Numbered from the stretch's first letter, positions 1 through 9,187 are shown. The stretch is DNA of 64,000 nt from Exiguobacterium algae (GCF_018617875.1 NZ_JACSKZ010000001.1:372001-436000), one strand, 5' to 3'. Notes: a model not told the origin generated them from the sequence alone. Program-made: numbers and translations.

Positions 1-1023
1 GACACGATGTCGAAAGATGAACGAAAAGACTTAGTTTCCTTCTTAAAGAAATCCTTTAAAGAGATTGATTGGCTCGAACCACACGGCGTCCCGCTCGTCG
101 GTGTCGGAGGAACCGCCCGAAACCTGGTCCGGGTTGAACAGACGATGTCGAACTTCCCGCTAGAGGGGATCCATCAATATACGATTTCTGCCGATCAACT
201 CGAGGAAGTGGTCGATGAGCTCGTCGGGATGTCGAGTAAACAGCTCGGCCGACTCGATGGACTTTCAAAAGATCGTGTCGACATCATCGCCCCTGCCGTG
301 ACCGCGATCGGCGAACTTGCCCGGTATTTAAAAGTTCCCGAATTCACGATGAGCAACAACGGTCTCCGGGAAGGACTGTTTTACGAGAATTATCTGCACG
401 CACACGATGAAGTCCGTTTCGCCGATGTGAAAGAAGAGAGCTTTCGTCATTTCGAGAAACAATATGATGTGGACCAGGAACGACACCAGCATCTGATCCA
501 TCTCGCCCGAGAGATTTATACCGGACTCATCGAAATAAAAGCCATTAAACCAAAACCGTTCGAGCCTGGTTTATTGGAAGGGGCCTGCCGGCTCGCTTAT
601 GTCGGAGAATATATCGATCATAATAACAAGAGTGACCATACCTTCCATTTGATCACGACGAATGATTTCAAAGGAATGAACAACGAGGACCGGCTCGCCC
701 TTGCCCTCGTCACTTCGTTTAAATCTCGTCGCCTGCTCGAACAACACATCGAAGCATTCCCGAAATGGTTCGATTCAAAGTTACTCAAGAGTCTGGAGCT
801 GTTAGGGGCCATCGTGAAACTCGTTGATGCGCTCGACCTGACCGAACGCCAGGTCGTCACCGACATCGACATCACGTCCTCAAAAGACGGACTGACGTTC
901 ACCCTTCAGACTAACGGCTCGGCACGGTTCGAACTGCAACGAAGTACTCGTCACAAAAAACATTTAGAGCGAGCCATCGACCAATCCATCGACATTCAAG
1001 TGGATGAGGAGGAGGACGAATGA
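1..1023 (+). CDS. ppx: Exopolyphosphatase, Ppx/GppA family (5' end outside window)
   Basis: Ppx/GppA enzymes release orthophosphate from polyphosphate chain ends or hydrolyse pppGpp. The reading frame is open from the first base, and the N-terminal half of the ASKHA-type ATPase fold lies upstream. What remains (about 340 residues) starts just before the second phosphate-binding element, GVGGTARNLVR, and continues through an HD-like helical C-terminal domain with YVGEYIDHNNKSDHTFHL. Its TGA overlaps the ppk ATG (ATGA), so the two genes are translationally coupled. That pairing of an exopolyphosphatase with a polyphosphate kinase supports the assignment over a pure GppA role. The annotated ATG at base 7 is internal and not the true start. 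Confidence 0.9.
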   Translation, partial: DTMSKDERKDLVSFLKKSFKEIDWLEPHGVPLVGVGGTARNLVRVEQTMSNFPLEGIHQYTISADQLEEVVDELVGMSSKQLGRLDGLSKDRVDIIAPAVTAIGELARYLKVPEFTMSNNGLREGLFYENYLHAHDEVRFADVKEESFRHFEKQYDVDQERHQHLIHLAREIYTGLIEIKAIKPKPFEPGLLEGACRLAYVGEYIDHNNKSDHTFHLITTNDFKGMNNEDRLALALVTSFKSRRLLEQHIEAFPKWFDSKLLKSLELLGAIVKLVDALDLTERQVVTDIDITSSKDGLTFTLQTNGSARFELQRSTRHKKHLERAIDQSIDIQVDEEEDE

Positions 1024-3185
1024 CGAACTATACGACCGACCATTTTAATAACCGGGAGCTCAGCTGGTTAGATTTTAATGCACGTGTCTTAGAAGAGGCG
1101 ATCGATGACCGGAATCCGTTAATGGAGCGGTTAAAATTTCTCGCCATCTTCAGTTCGAATTTGGATGAGTTTTATATGGTCCGAGTCGGCGGCTTGAAAG
1201 ATGAGGTATTGGCCGGATTCAACCGACCGGAGGATAAGACCGGTCTGACGCCGAAACAACAAATCAAAGCCATCTCGACACGCTCACAAGAACTCGTCGA
1301 CTTGCAGTACACAACCTACAAAAAAATCACGAAGCAGTTGGCGGCGGAACATGTCCGTTTCCTACGACCAAAGCACTTGAATAAAGTACAACTCGATTTC
1401 GTGAAAGAGTATTTCCGCACGCACGTCTTCCCGGTCCTGACGCCGATTGCAGTCGACGCCTACCGACCGTTCCCGATGCTCCTGTCCAAGTCCTTGAACA
1501 TCGCCGTCGAGATCGCCTCTAAAGATGAGGGCAAGAAACGACTGGCGCTCGTTCAAGTGCCGTCTGTCCTGCCCCGTTACTTGGAATTACCGACGGACGA
1601 GGAAGAACATACCGACTTGATTCTGCTCGAAGACTTGATCATTCAATTTATCGAGTCGCTCTTCAAAGGTTTTGTCGTAGAGTCGACCATGCCGTTTCGT
1701 ATCACCAGGAACGCAGATATGCCGTTCCACGAGGAAGGCAGCCGTGACGTTTTGAAACAAATCGAGAAAGAATTGAAAAAACGCCGGTACGGCGTCGCAA
1801 TCCGTCTCGAAGTTCAGCAGCGTTCGCTCAGAAAAGAACTGTTGTTCATGCTACAGGACGTCCTCGACCTGCATGACCGTGATATCTTTATCGTCGATGG
1901 CCCGATCGATTTGACGTTCCTGTTCGGGATTTACAGCCAAATCGGAATGGAATACGACGACATGATTAATGAGACGCTCATTCCGTTCATTCCGGAAGGA
2001 CTCGAGTCCGGAAAAGACTTGTTCGAGAGTGTCCTCAAACAAGATTACTTATTGCATCATCCATACCACTCGTTTGATCCAATCGTCCGCTTCATCGCCC
2101 AAGCGGCAAAAGACCCGAAAGTATTGGCGATCAAACAGACGCTTTATCGTGTTTCCGGTGATTCACCGATCATCAAAGCACTCACCGATGCGGCAGAAAG
2201 CGGAAAACAAGTGACCGTCCTCGTTGAATTAAAGGCACGGTTTGACGAGGAGAAAAATATCCAGTGGGCGAAACAACTTGAAAAAGCAGGCGCCCACGTC
2301 ATCTATGGCTACAAAGATTTGAAAACCCACTCCAAAATCACACTCGTCGTCCGGGTGCTTGAAGGCGGCGTACTTCAACGTTTCGTACATCTCGGAACCG
2401 GCAACTATAACGATTCCACCGCCAAGCTTTACACTGATATCGGATTATTGACGACAAACGAAGAGCTGGCAGAGGATGCGACGAACTTCTTCAACTGGTT
2501 ATCCGGTTACGGAGAGCGGCCATCCTGGCACCAGTTCGAGACTTCGCCTGACGATATGAAAGACTTCTTCCTGGATAAAATCGCAGATGAGATCAAACTG
2601 CATGAGAAATACGGGAACGGACGGATCGTCGCCAAAATGAATTCGGTCACCGACCGGGATATTATTACGAAACTGTACGATGCCTCGCAGGCAGGCGTCA
2701 AAATCGATTTGATTGTTCGCGGGATTTGTTGTCTACGACCGGGAATCAAAGGCGTGTCCGAAAACATCCGCGTCATCTCGATTGTCGACCGCTATCTTGA
2801 ACATTCCCGTATCTTTTACTTTTATCAAAACGGGAAAGAAGACCTCTACTGCTCGTCTGCCGACTGGATGACTCGAAATATGAAAAAACGGATCGAGATT
2901 TTGTTCCCGATCCTCGACACCGGTCATAAAACGTACATTAAGGATATGCTCGCCCTTCAACTTGTCGATAATGTGAAAGCAAGGAGACAACGCTCCGACG
3001 GACGATATGTATACGTCAAACGGGACAGTAACCAAGAGGAAATCCACTCTCAAATCGTCATCCATCAATATACGGGTGGACGATGGAACAATATCCCGAG
3101 CGTGTTTGAGCGTGAGCCCTCTAATTGGGCGGAGCGTGAAGTACTCAGATTGAGAGCTGAGAACGAGAAAATGACAGATGACTGA
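1020..3185 (+). CDS. ppk: Polyphosphate kinase 1
   Basis: PPK1 reversibly moves the ATP gamma-phosphate onto polyphosphate chains at the membrane or in the cytosol. The 721-residue product has the usual PPK1 length and order: an N domain opening with NRELSWLDFNARVLEEA, a head domain, and two phospholipase-D-like catalytic domains. The autophosphorylated histidine is expected in LKTHSK (H437), and the second active-site histidine in FVHLGTGNYN (H457). The start overlaps the ppx stop by 4 bases, and a purine-rich GGAGGAGG sits just upstream. Synthesis and degradation of polyphosphate are thus co-expressed. Downstream is a XapX microprotein with its own likely promoter. Confidence 0.97.
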   Translation: MTNYTTDHFNNRELSWLDFNARVLEEAIDDRNPLMERLKFLAIFSSNLDEFYMVRVGGLKDEVLAGFNRPEDKTGLTPKQQIKAISTRSQELVDLQYTTYKKITKQLAAEHVRFLRPKHLNKVQLDFVKEYFRTHVFPVLTPIAVDAYRPFPMLLSKSLNIAVEIASKDEGKKRLALVQVPSVLPRYLELPTDEEEHTDLILLEDLIIQFIESLFKGFVVESTMPFRITRNADMPFHEEGSRDVLKQIEKELKKRRYGVAIRLEVQQRSLRKELLFMLQDVLDLHDRDIFIVDGPIDLTFLFGIYSQIGMEYDDMINETLIPFIPEGLESGKDLFESVLKQDYLLHHPYHSFDPIVRFIAQAAKDPKVLAIKQTLYRVSGDSPIIKALTDAAESGKQVTVLVELKARFDEEKNIQWAKQLEKAGAHVIYGYKDLKTHSKITLVVRVLEGGVLQRFVHLGTGNYNDSTAKLYTDIGLLTTNEELAEDATNFFNWLSGYGERPSWHQFETSPDDMKDFFLDKIADEIKLHEKYGNGRIVAKMNSVTDRDIITKLYDASQAGVKIDLIVRGICCLRPGIKGVSENIRVISIVDRYLEHSRIFYFYQNGKEDLYCSSADWMTRNMKKRIEILFPILDTGHKTYIKDMLALQLVDNVKARRQRSDGRYVYVKRDSNQEEIHSQIVIHQYTGGRWNNIPSVFEREPSNWAEREVLRLRAENEKMTDD

Positions 3186-3216
3186 TGTTAGACTTCTCAA
3201 ATGGTAAAGAACATTG

Positions 3217-3222
3217 TATAAT
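3217..3222 (+). promoter_or_regulatory. Candidate -10 box for the XapX gene
   Basis: A perfect TATAAT lies 58 bases before the XapX start and 31 bases after the ppk stop. No good -35 is visible at the right spacing (TTCTCA at 17 bases), so this is a weak call. Confidence 0.4.
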
Positions 3223-3279
3223 GAACTCGGTCCTAAATATATTGAAGCGTTTTCATTCATAGAGACGGAGGAATTATAC

Positions 3280-3450
3280 ATGCAAGAAGTCTTATTATCA
3301 TTACTCGCCGGTTTAATTTGTGGAGCCATCTTTACGGCACTCAAACTTCCACTACCAGCACCACCTGTATTACCAGGGGTCGTTGGGATCTTCGGGGTCT
3401 TCCTCGGTATGAAAGTGTATCAGTTCGTTATCGCGAACTGGCCATTTTAA
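3280..3450 (+). CDS. XapX domain membrane microprotein (56 aa)
   Basis: The gene encodes a 56-residue protein made almost entirely of two hydrophobic stretches (about residues 4-22 and 30-51). Between them is a proline-rich turn, KLPLPAPPVLPGVVGIFGVF. This turn is the signature of the XapX family of small membrane proteins, whose function is unknown; some members lie near transport or redox genes. The ATG at 3280 is chosen because a GGAGG lies 9 bases upstream. An earlier in-frame start would put non-hydrophobic, ribosome-site-encoded residues in front. It follows ppk in the same direction and ends in a strong hairpin. Confidence 0.8.
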   Translation: MQEVLLSLLAGLICGAIFTALKLPLPAPPVLPGVVGIFGVFLGMKVYQFVIANWPF

Positions 3451-3451
3451 C

Positions 3452-3488
3452 AAAAATAACGATGCCTCGTGGCATCGTTATTTTTGTT
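3452..3488. terminator. Bidirectional terminator, XapX gene / HNH-like gene
   Basis: The stem AACGATGCC/GGCATCGTT has a TCGT loop, with an A-run before and a T-run after it. It serves the XapX gene on + and the converging HNH-like gene on -. Confidence 0.9.
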
Positions 3489-4059
3489 ATTCTTTATAGT
3501 GTTGCGCTTTATGACATGTTGGACAAACCCAAATCCCGTCTCTTCCGCTACCCGTCACATGATATTCGAGCAACTGATGAGCGAGCGGCCCGTACTGACT
3601 CTGAAGGTCCGTGTGGCAAAGTGTACAAGTCGTCGTGGACGGAGCGGCCGCCATTTGACTTTCTAAAAACAAATGGGCTTCATACGTCTCTCTCGTCCAT
3701 TTCGTGGAAGGGACACGGTATCCTTCACTCCACTTTTGACGGACCACTTCATAGGTGTCGTTCGAATCAAACAGGTTATTTCGTAACAACGGATGATGAA
3801 AATCGAGCTGAAGCAAATCAACCAGACTGTATGTTGAGACCGAATCATCCGCCGGGATAAGCCAGTATGGATCCTCTGGACGTGTCACCGTTTCAACCAG
3901 CAACACCTCAGCCTCTGCGACGATTCCCCTCCCTTTCACTTCGATAAAAGCGGTAGGGGTCGTCACAACTCCCTTCACATAGAACGGACTCTGTTCAAGG
4001 AAATAGGCCGGAAGCGCCGTCCAGACATCATATTCTAATGGATCGATGGTTAACAGCAT
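3487..4059 (-). CDS. HNH-like zinc-ribbon protein, function unknown
   Basis: The 190-residue protein ends in a compact metal-binding module: C145xxC148, then YGPLAHQLLEYHVTG with H167, then CPTCH (C179, C182, H183) and H187. This resembles the HNH core of McrA-type and predicted restriction nucleases, in which a motif like 'GxxHHIxPL' is followed by 'LCPNCHRxxH'. However, the second position of the HH pair is Val168, so catalysis is uncertain. The first 140 residues are acidic and aromatic, with no motif I recognise. It starts 6 bases after the nfo stop with no clear ribosome site, so it is probably co-transcribed and translationally coupled. A DNA-related role alongside endonuclease IV is an inference from position. 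Confidence 0.6.
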   Translation of the reverse strand: MLLTIDPLEYDVWTALPAYFLEQSPFYVKGVVTTPTAFIEVKGRGIVAEAEVLLVETVTRPEDPYWLIPADDSVSTYSLVDLLQLDFHHPLLRNNLFDSNDTYEVVRQKWSEGYRVPSTKWTRETYEAHLFLESQMAAAPSTTTCTLCHTDLQSQYGPLAHQLLEYHVTGSGRDGIWVCPTCHKAQHYKE

Positions 4060-4065
4060 GATCGG

Positions 4066-4974
4066 TTATTGGTGTGCCAAGGTAAAACGTTCACGCCACT
4101 CGGCATCGAACGTTCCAGCCCGGAACATCTCGATTTCCTGCTTGTACGGTGCGACTTTCGTTTTCTCGTTGATCGGGATATACGGTGTCTCCAAAATCTT
4201 CGGCAAGTGGCTGAACGCCTCGTGATGGATCACTCGATTCAGCGTCTCAAAACCGATTTCTCCGTAGCCGATGTTTTCATGACGGTCTTTCTTCGCACCT
4301 CTCACGTTTTTTGAATCGTTTACGTGAATCACGCCGAGACGATCCAATCCGACGATGCGGTCGAACTGTTCGATGACCCCATCAAGGTCGCCGACAAGGT
4401 CATACCCTGCATCATGGACGTGACATGTATCAAAACAAACCGAGAGACGATCGTTATGCGTGACACCTTCAATAATCGTCGCCAGTTCCTCAAACGTTTT
4501 TCCGAGCTCACTGCCTTTTCCAGCCATCGTCTCAAGTGCGATTTTCACATTTTCCTGGCCCGTCAACACTTCATTCAATCCTTCGATGATCCGGGCGAGA
4601 CCGATTTCTTCCCCTGCACCGACATGGGCACCTGGATGCAAGACGACGTGACGTGCAACCTGCAATGCTTCCGCCCGTTTTAATTCCGCAGCCAAAAAGG
4701 AAACGGCCAATTCAAACGTCTCGGGTTTAGTCGTGTTTCCGAGGTTGATAATGTATGGGGCATGGACAACGATTTCATCAATATCGTGCGCCGACATGTG
4801 GGCAAGCGCCGCTTCAATGTTCAACTCTTCGATTGGTTTGCGACGCGTGTTTTGAGGCGCCCCCGTATAGACCATCATCGTGTTTGCGCCATATGAAACG
4901 GCCTCTTCACTCCCGGCGAGTAACATTTTCTTCCCAGATACAGAAACGTGTGAACCAATTTTCAACATCTTCAT
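4066..4974 (-). CDS. nfo: Endonuclease IV (AP endonuclease)
   Basis: Nfo cleaves 5' of abasic sites and removes blocked 3' ends in base-excision repair, using three metal ions in a TIM barrel. The protein begins [15 protein letters not shown] and carries the family motifs [51 protein letters not shown] and [20 protein letters not shown]. At about 302 residues it matches the family. The start at 4974 has AAGGA 7 bases upstream; the next Met, two codons on, is equally plausible. An upstream in-frame start would overlap the ribosome site. It lies between the cshB terminator and the HNH-like gene, as B. subtilis yqfS follows yqfR. Confidence 0.96.
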   Translation of the reverse strand: MKMLKIGSHVSVSGKKMLLAGSEEAVSYGANTMMVYTGAPQNTRRKPIEELNIEAALAHMSAHDIDEIVVHAPYIINLGNTTKPETFELAVSFLAAELKRAEALQVARHVVLHPGAHVGAGEEIGLARIIEGLNEVLTGQENVKIALETMAGKGSELGKTFEELATIIEGVTHNDRLSVCFDTCHVHDAGYDLVGDLDGVIEQFDRIVGLDRLGVIHVNDSKNVRGAKKDRHENIGYGEIGFETLNRVIHHEAFSHLPKILETPYIPINEKTKVAPYKQEIEMFRAGTFDAEWRERFTLAHQ

Positions 4975-5007
4975 CTTCCCTTCCTTCTCTTCTATTCTTA
5001 GTGTACA

Positions 5008-5043
5008 CAAAAAGAAGAACCGACTCCAAGAAGTCGATTCTTC
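5008..5043 (-). terminator. Terminator after cshB
   Basis: On the minus strand a 12-base stem (GAAGAATCGACT with AGTCGGTTCTTC, one G-U pair) is followed by TTTTTG. It separates cshB from nfo. Confidence 0.85.
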
Positions 5044-5049
5044 AACTGA

Positions 5050-6393
5050 TTACCGCTTGTTTTTCTTACGTGCCGCGCGACGATCCGAGCGTTGCTGTTG
5101 CATATGCTCACGCGAAGCCGTTTCTTTCAATTTATACTTGAACTTCTTCTTATAACCAGGCTTCACTTTTTTCTTCGCCTTCTTGATCTCACCGGCCATC
5201 CGGCTGTGAGCCGTATGCGAGACTTTCATTTTCCGGTCCGTCTGACGGCGGCGACGCGTTTTGATCGGTTGGATTGAACCGTTGCGCAAGTCAACATGTT
5301 TGAATTCGAATCCACGCTCTTCGAGACGGTTGATCGGTCCATTCTCATGGTCCTCATACAATGTGTACGCCTCACCTGAAGCCCCTGCACGTCCAGTACG
5401 ACCGACACGGTGCGTATAGAAATCGAGGTCTTTCGGGATGCCATGGTTGATGACGTGAGATACTCCTGAGATATCGATTCCACGTGCGGCCAAATCCGTT
5501 GCGATGACGTATTGGTACTTCGCGTCATTAATATCTTTGATTGCTTGTTTGCGGCGACGTGCCTGCATATCTCCATGAAGGGTACCGACGTTCAAGCCCG
5601 CTTCACGGAACGATGTCTCTAATTCATCCGCTTCTTGTTTCGTGTTGGTGAAGACGAGACAGACGAACGGATTGATGGCTTTCGCGAGTTCGACGGTCAA
5701 GGCATTGCGGTCGCGGTGTCGTACCGGAATGACATGATGTTCAATTTTCGGTGCAACACGGTGTTCCGGACTTGCTTCCGCGAAACGTGGGTCATGCAAG
5801 TATTTCTTCAAGAACGGCTCTAATTTCTCTGGAATGGTCGCAGAGTAAACCATCGTCTGAAGTTTTTCCGGTAACGCCTGTGCGATACGGTCGACTTCTG
5901 GTAAGAATCCCATGTCGAGCATTTGATCGGCCTCATCCACAACAAAATGAGTCACTTTGTGCGGGAAGAGTGCCTGTGCTTTCATCAAATCCAAGATACG
6001 ACCTGGTGTCCCGATGATGAGTTGTGGTGGGTTTTTCATCTTGTCGATTTGACGTTCACGGTCGGTCCCACCTACGATGAGGCTGGATTTGATGTAGTCT
6101 GGATTTTTGACGAGAAGGGATTTTAACTCCTCGTGAATTTGCCAAGCCAATTCTCGTGTCGGTGCGACAACGATCGCTTGGACAGACTGTTCTTCTGGAT
6201 TGATGGCTTCTAAAATAGGCAACAAGAACGCGAGCGTTTTCCCTGTCCCTGTTTGTGATTTTCCAATAATATCACGACCGTTCAAAGCAGCTGGAATAAT
6301 CCGCGCTTGAATGTCAGTCGGTTTGGTGATGCGTTTTTCTGTCAACGCATCGACGATAAACGGTAGCAATTTGAACTGTTGGAAGCTGTTCAA
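5050..6393 (-). CDS. cshB: DEAD-box RNA helicase CshB
   Basis: This is an ATP-dependent RNA helicase thought to act in cold adaptation and ribosome or mRNA remodelling. All motifs are present in order: Q-motif region, SQTGTGKT (I), PTRELAWQ (Ia), TPGR (Ib), DEAD (II), SAT (III), and HRVGRTGRAG (VI). A basic C-terminal tail rich in Lys and Arg (last 70 residues) fits RNA binding. The start is a TTG at 6393: AGGAGG sits 8 bases before it, whereas the in-frame GTG at 6402 abuts that ribosome site. This gives 447 residues. It corresponds to B. subtilis yqfR and has its own promoter and terminator. Confidence 0.95.
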   Translation of the reverse strand: MNSFQQFKLLPFIVDALTEKRITKPTDIQARIIPAALNGRDIIGKSQTGTGKTLAFLLPILEAINPEEQSVQAIVVAPTRELAWQIHEELKSLLVKNPDYIKSSLIVGGTDRERQIDKMKNPPQLIIGTPGRILDLMKAQALFPHKVTHFVVDEADQMLDMGFLPEVDRIAQALPEKLQTMVYSATIPEKLEPFLKKYLHDPRFAEASPEHRVAPKIEHHVIPVRHRDRNALTVELAKAINPFVCLVFTNTKQEADELETSFREAGLNVGTLHGDMQARRRKQAIKDINDAKYQYVIATDLAARGIDISGVSHVINHGIPKDLDFYTHRVGRTGRAGASGEAYTLYEDHENGPINRLEERGFEFKHVDLRNGSIQPIKTRRRRQTDRKMKVSHTAHSRMAGEIKKAKKKVKPGYKKKFKYKLKETASREHMQQQRSDRRAARKKNKR

Positions 6394-6426
6394 TCGATAC
6401 ACCTCCTGTTTCTTTCCACTTTTCCT

Positions 6427-6454
6427 AGCATAGCGGAATCAAATCATTTGTCAA
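6427..6454 (-). promoter_or_regulatory. Sigma-A promoter of cshB
   Basis: TTGACA (perfect -35), 16-base spacer, TATGCT -10. The -35 begins directly after the stop codon of the upstream binding-protein gene, so cshB is transcribed on its own. Confidence 0.75.
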
Positions 6455-7393
6455 TTAATCTTTTGCAACGCCTTCATATAAATAGCTCGATGAATAGTAG
6501 TGTTTGGCGATTTTTTTCCCGTTCAAATACTGTTCGAGTGCCTGAAAACCGACTTCCATCATCTCGTTCGGTGACTGGACGACGGTCGCATTGACCTTGC
6601 CGTTATGGATGAGCGGATAAATATCCGATACCCCATCGACCGAAACGATGGTTTTATCTGTATAACCATACGTGTCGAGCGCCCGGACGACACCGAATGT
6701 GTTGTCATCATTATGAGAGAACACGGCATCAAACGGAATGTCCTCCTCTAACCAGCGCGACATTTCAATTTCAGCCTGGAACGTATCATAGTTTCCGGTC
6801 AACGAAGCAATAATTTTAAATTCTGAAGGGTGTTGCTTTTCATACTCCCGAATCCCAAGGCCCCGGTCGATGGTCGACCTCACCTTGGCCGTCCCTCTCA
6901 CTTCGACGACACGAATCGGACGATTGAGATTACTATATTTCGCCGCAATCTGTTCAGCGGCCATCCGACCGATGTCGATGTTGTCTGAGACGACCGATGT
7001 GAGGACGCCCGAATGGTCAATCATCCGGTCGATTGCGATGACGGGAATGCCCTCCCGTTCCGCGCGTTCAAGCGAAGGTTGAATAAATGTGTCGTCTAAC
7101 GTCGTCAAAAAGATGGCCTCGACCCCGCGGTCAATCAGCGAGTCCAGCTTCTCTTTCTCAAGAACACGTGAATCTTCACTTGTCGTCGGGATCGGGGTAA
7201 ATCCTTTTTGATTGGCTGTCCTGACGAACGCTTCGAGCAGTTTATTGGCGTGCTCGTGTTTATCGCTGACAAATACGAATGCGACTTCTTTTTCTGTCGT
7301 TTTTTGCTCCGGCAATTGGATCGATGTGATCAGCAAAATGATCATCGCCCAGACGATGGGGAGCCAGAGCCAGTAATGGCGTAATCGTTTCAT
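6455..7393 (-). CDS. Sugar-type periplasmic binding protein (LacI/RbsB fold), membrane-anchored
   Basis: The 312-residue protein has one N-terminal hydrophobic anchor (residues about 7-27) and then a type I binding-protein fold: VAFVFVSDKHEHANKLLEAF, GVEAIFLTTLDD, IPVIAIDR, VVSDNIDIGRMAAEQIA, FDAVFSHNDDNTFGVVRAL and TIVSVDGVSD. These are the landmarks of Peripla_BP_4 sugar receptors. The likely ligand is a sugar or polyol, but it cannot be read from sequence. It lacks a lipobox and no ABC permease lies nearby. Its ATG overlaps the stop of the upstream sensor kinase by 4 bases (ATGA), so it is more likely a sensing partner of that kinase than a transport component. Confidence 0.85.
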   Translation of the reverse strand: MKRLRHYWLWLPIVWAMIILLITSIQLPEQKTTEKEVAFVFVSDKHEHANKLLEAFVRTANQKGFTPIPTTSEDSRVLEKEKLDSLIDRGVEAIFLTTLDDTFIQPSLERAEREGIPVIAIDRMIDHSGVLTSVVSDNIDIGRMAAEQIAAKYSNLNRPIRVVEVRGTAKVRSTIDRGLGIREYEKQHPSEFKIIASLTGNYDTFQAEIEMSRWLEEDIPFDAVFSHNDDNTFGVVRALDTYGYTDKTIVSVDGVSDIYPLIHNGKVNATVVQSPNEMMEVGFQALEQYLNGKKIAKHYYSSSYLYEGVAKD

Positions 7394-9153
7394 GATGGGT
7401 GTCTCCTTGGAATCTTAATCATCATGACCGTTCCTTCGCCTTCGACACTCTCGATCTCCATGGAGCCTTGTACACCTTTCAAATATTCACGAATCATATA
7501 CAGACCTAACCCGTTTCCATTTTCTTTTGTCGTGTAGAAGGCCGATCCGACAGCATTCACTTGTGCTTCTGTCATCCCGATTCCATTATCCTCGATCAAG
7601 AAACGGTATTCCTGCTCTGTGAAGAGGACCGTGACGGACACAACGCCGTCTGCCCCTTTAGCTTCTACCGCTTCGACGGCATTTTTAAACAAGTTATAGA
7701 TGATCTGTACCAACATGTCATGTGAACAATAGAATGCCGGCATTTCGTTCGGCACGAGCAGTTCCCATTTCGTCAATCGCTTATAACATTCTGCATCCAA
7801 TAAAAACTCAAGACGTTTCGAAAATTCTTTCATATCGATCCATTCTTCGTCTCGTCCCGTATGGTCCGGCTTGGCGAGTGTTAGCATCGTCGAAATCAAG
7901 TGGTTGGCACGATCCAGTTCCTTCAACGCCACATCGAGCATTTCTTTGCTACTATGCCCTTCCTTCACCATTTGCAATGTAATTTGTACAGGCGTGAGCG
8001 GATTTCGGATCTCATGGGCGATGCCGGCAGCCAATTGTCCGAGTGATGCCAACTTTTCTTGTTGCAACAACAATTGTTGTTGACTGAGCTGTTCCCGTCT
8101 CGACGTCTCCATCCGTTGGGCATAATCGTTATACGTATCGAGCAGTGTCTCTACTTCCTTTGAACCGGTCCGTTCTAACGAAATCGTACCGAGAGACTGC
8201 TGGCGTTTAATATGATTGACCAGTTCGACGAGTGGACTCGTCAAGGTGCGGGACAATAAAAGTCCGACAAGGATGCTCAGGAAAAACGTCACGAGCGCAA
8301 TCATCAAATATTGCCATCGCGTGTCATAGACGGTCTCATATACCGACTCATTATTATGTTTAGCCAGCATACTCCACCCGTTGACCCGGGCATCCGGCTC
8401 ATACATGATGGCGTCTTCTTCCGTACTCAAAATGGTCCGGTTGTTCAATCGGAGCACCTCGTCAATCATTTGACGTGAGACACGGCGTTCCGCATCCGTG
8501 ACGAGGTTGAACGACGTGGCCAATACCTCACCCCGTTCATCGAGCAAATACAAAATCATGTCATCATTTGCCGACTCAAGAGAGCGACGGTACAAATCGG
8601 AGTTGAGTACACTGATGCTGCCGCCGAAAATTCCGACCGGGCGATTTTCTTCCATGACCGGGACGTATAAAAATGTCCCGACATCACCAGAAATCATGAT
8701 CGGGTCACTCATAAACAATTCTTTCCCGCTCGCTGTCAGGACGTCTGTAAATTTAGGGTCCCGCTTGATCGTTGAAGGTGAGACTTGACGTTCTGAATAC
8801 CATTTAAAGGTGTCGCCTTTGACATCGTAATAGAAAATAGATGTGAAGCTCGTCCGTTGATTCAAATAACCGGTACGGATTCGTTCTTCAATCCATGGCT
8901 CGTTCCCAACGTATGCCCCAAGGTAAACTAAATCTTCGTATAGTTTCCCGAGACGCGATTCAAGGTTTTCGATACTGTCATCGATTGCGTAATCAAACTG
9001 TTCTTTTGCCAGCTCCTCTGCTCGAGACACCGTGACACGGTCGGCAGAGAAAGCGAGAGAAGAAATGACAAGCGCCAAGATAATAATGATAATAAAGGTG
9101 ATTTGGAAAAAGTATGATTTTTTCAATTCTAAAAACTTTTTATAGCGATTCAC
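7390..9153 (-). CDS. Membrane sensor histidine kinase, extracytoplasmic sensor domain
   Basis: The layout of this 587-residue kinase is TM1 (about 14-36), an extracytoplasmic domain of roughly 240 residues (dCache-like by size and pattern), TM2 (about 281-303), a HAMP-like linker and coiled coil, then HisKA and HATPase. The phospho-acceptor is H380 in GIAHEIRNPLTPVQ. The ATP lid shows the N box YNLFKNAVEAVE, G1 EDNGIGM and G2 GNGLGLYMI. The HisKA motif is closest to the NtrB/sporulation-kinase type. The GTG start at 9153 has GAGGAGGGG upstream. No response regulator is adjacent, so the output partner is elsewhere. The next gene encodes a binding protein fused by a 4-base overlap, which suggests ligand sensing through it. 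Confidence 0.9.
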   Translation of the reverse strand: MNRYKKFLELKKSYFFQITFIIIIILALVISSLAFSADRVTVSRAEELAKEQFDYAIDDSIENLESRLGKLYEDLVYLGAYVGNEPWIEERIRTGYLNQRTSFTSIFYYDVKGDTFKWYSERQVSPSTIKRDPKFTDVLTASGKELFMSDPIMISGDVGTFLYVPVMEENRPVGIFGGSISVLNSDLYRRSLESANDDMILYLLDERGEVLATSFNLVTDAERRVSRQMIDEVLRLNNRTILSTEEDAIMYEPDARVNGWSMLAKHNNESVYETVYDTRWQYLMIALVTFFLSILVGLLLSRTLTSPLVELVNHIKRQQSLGTISLERTGSKEVETLLDTYNDYAQRMETSRREQLSQQQLLLQQEKLASLGQLAAGIAHEIRNPLTPVQITLQMVKEGHSSKEMLDVALKELDRANHLISTMLTLAKPDHTGRDEEWIDMKEFSKRLEFLLDAECYKRLTKWELLVPNEMPAFYCSHDMLVQIIYNLFKNAVEAVEAKGADGVVSVTVLFTEQEYRFLIEDNGIGMTEAQVNAVGSAFYTTKENGNGLGLYMIREYLKGVQGSMEIESVEGEGTVMMIKIPRRHPS

Positions 9154-9178
9154 GGCGCCCCTCCTCTCTAACTTAAAA

Positions 9179-9187
9179 ATTATAGCA
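9179..9187 (-). promoter_or_regulatory. Extended -10 promoter of the kinase operon
   Basis: TGC-TATAAT on the minus strand, about 26 bases before the GTG start. The -35 is poor, but the TGn extension compensates. It is divergent from the ispH promoter region. Confidence 0.6.

Noticed and set aside
2733-3344. A 203-codon minus-strand open frame opposite ppk
   Set aside because: It lies across the well-supported ppk frame, has no ribosome site and no recognisable motifs. The frame is a shadow.
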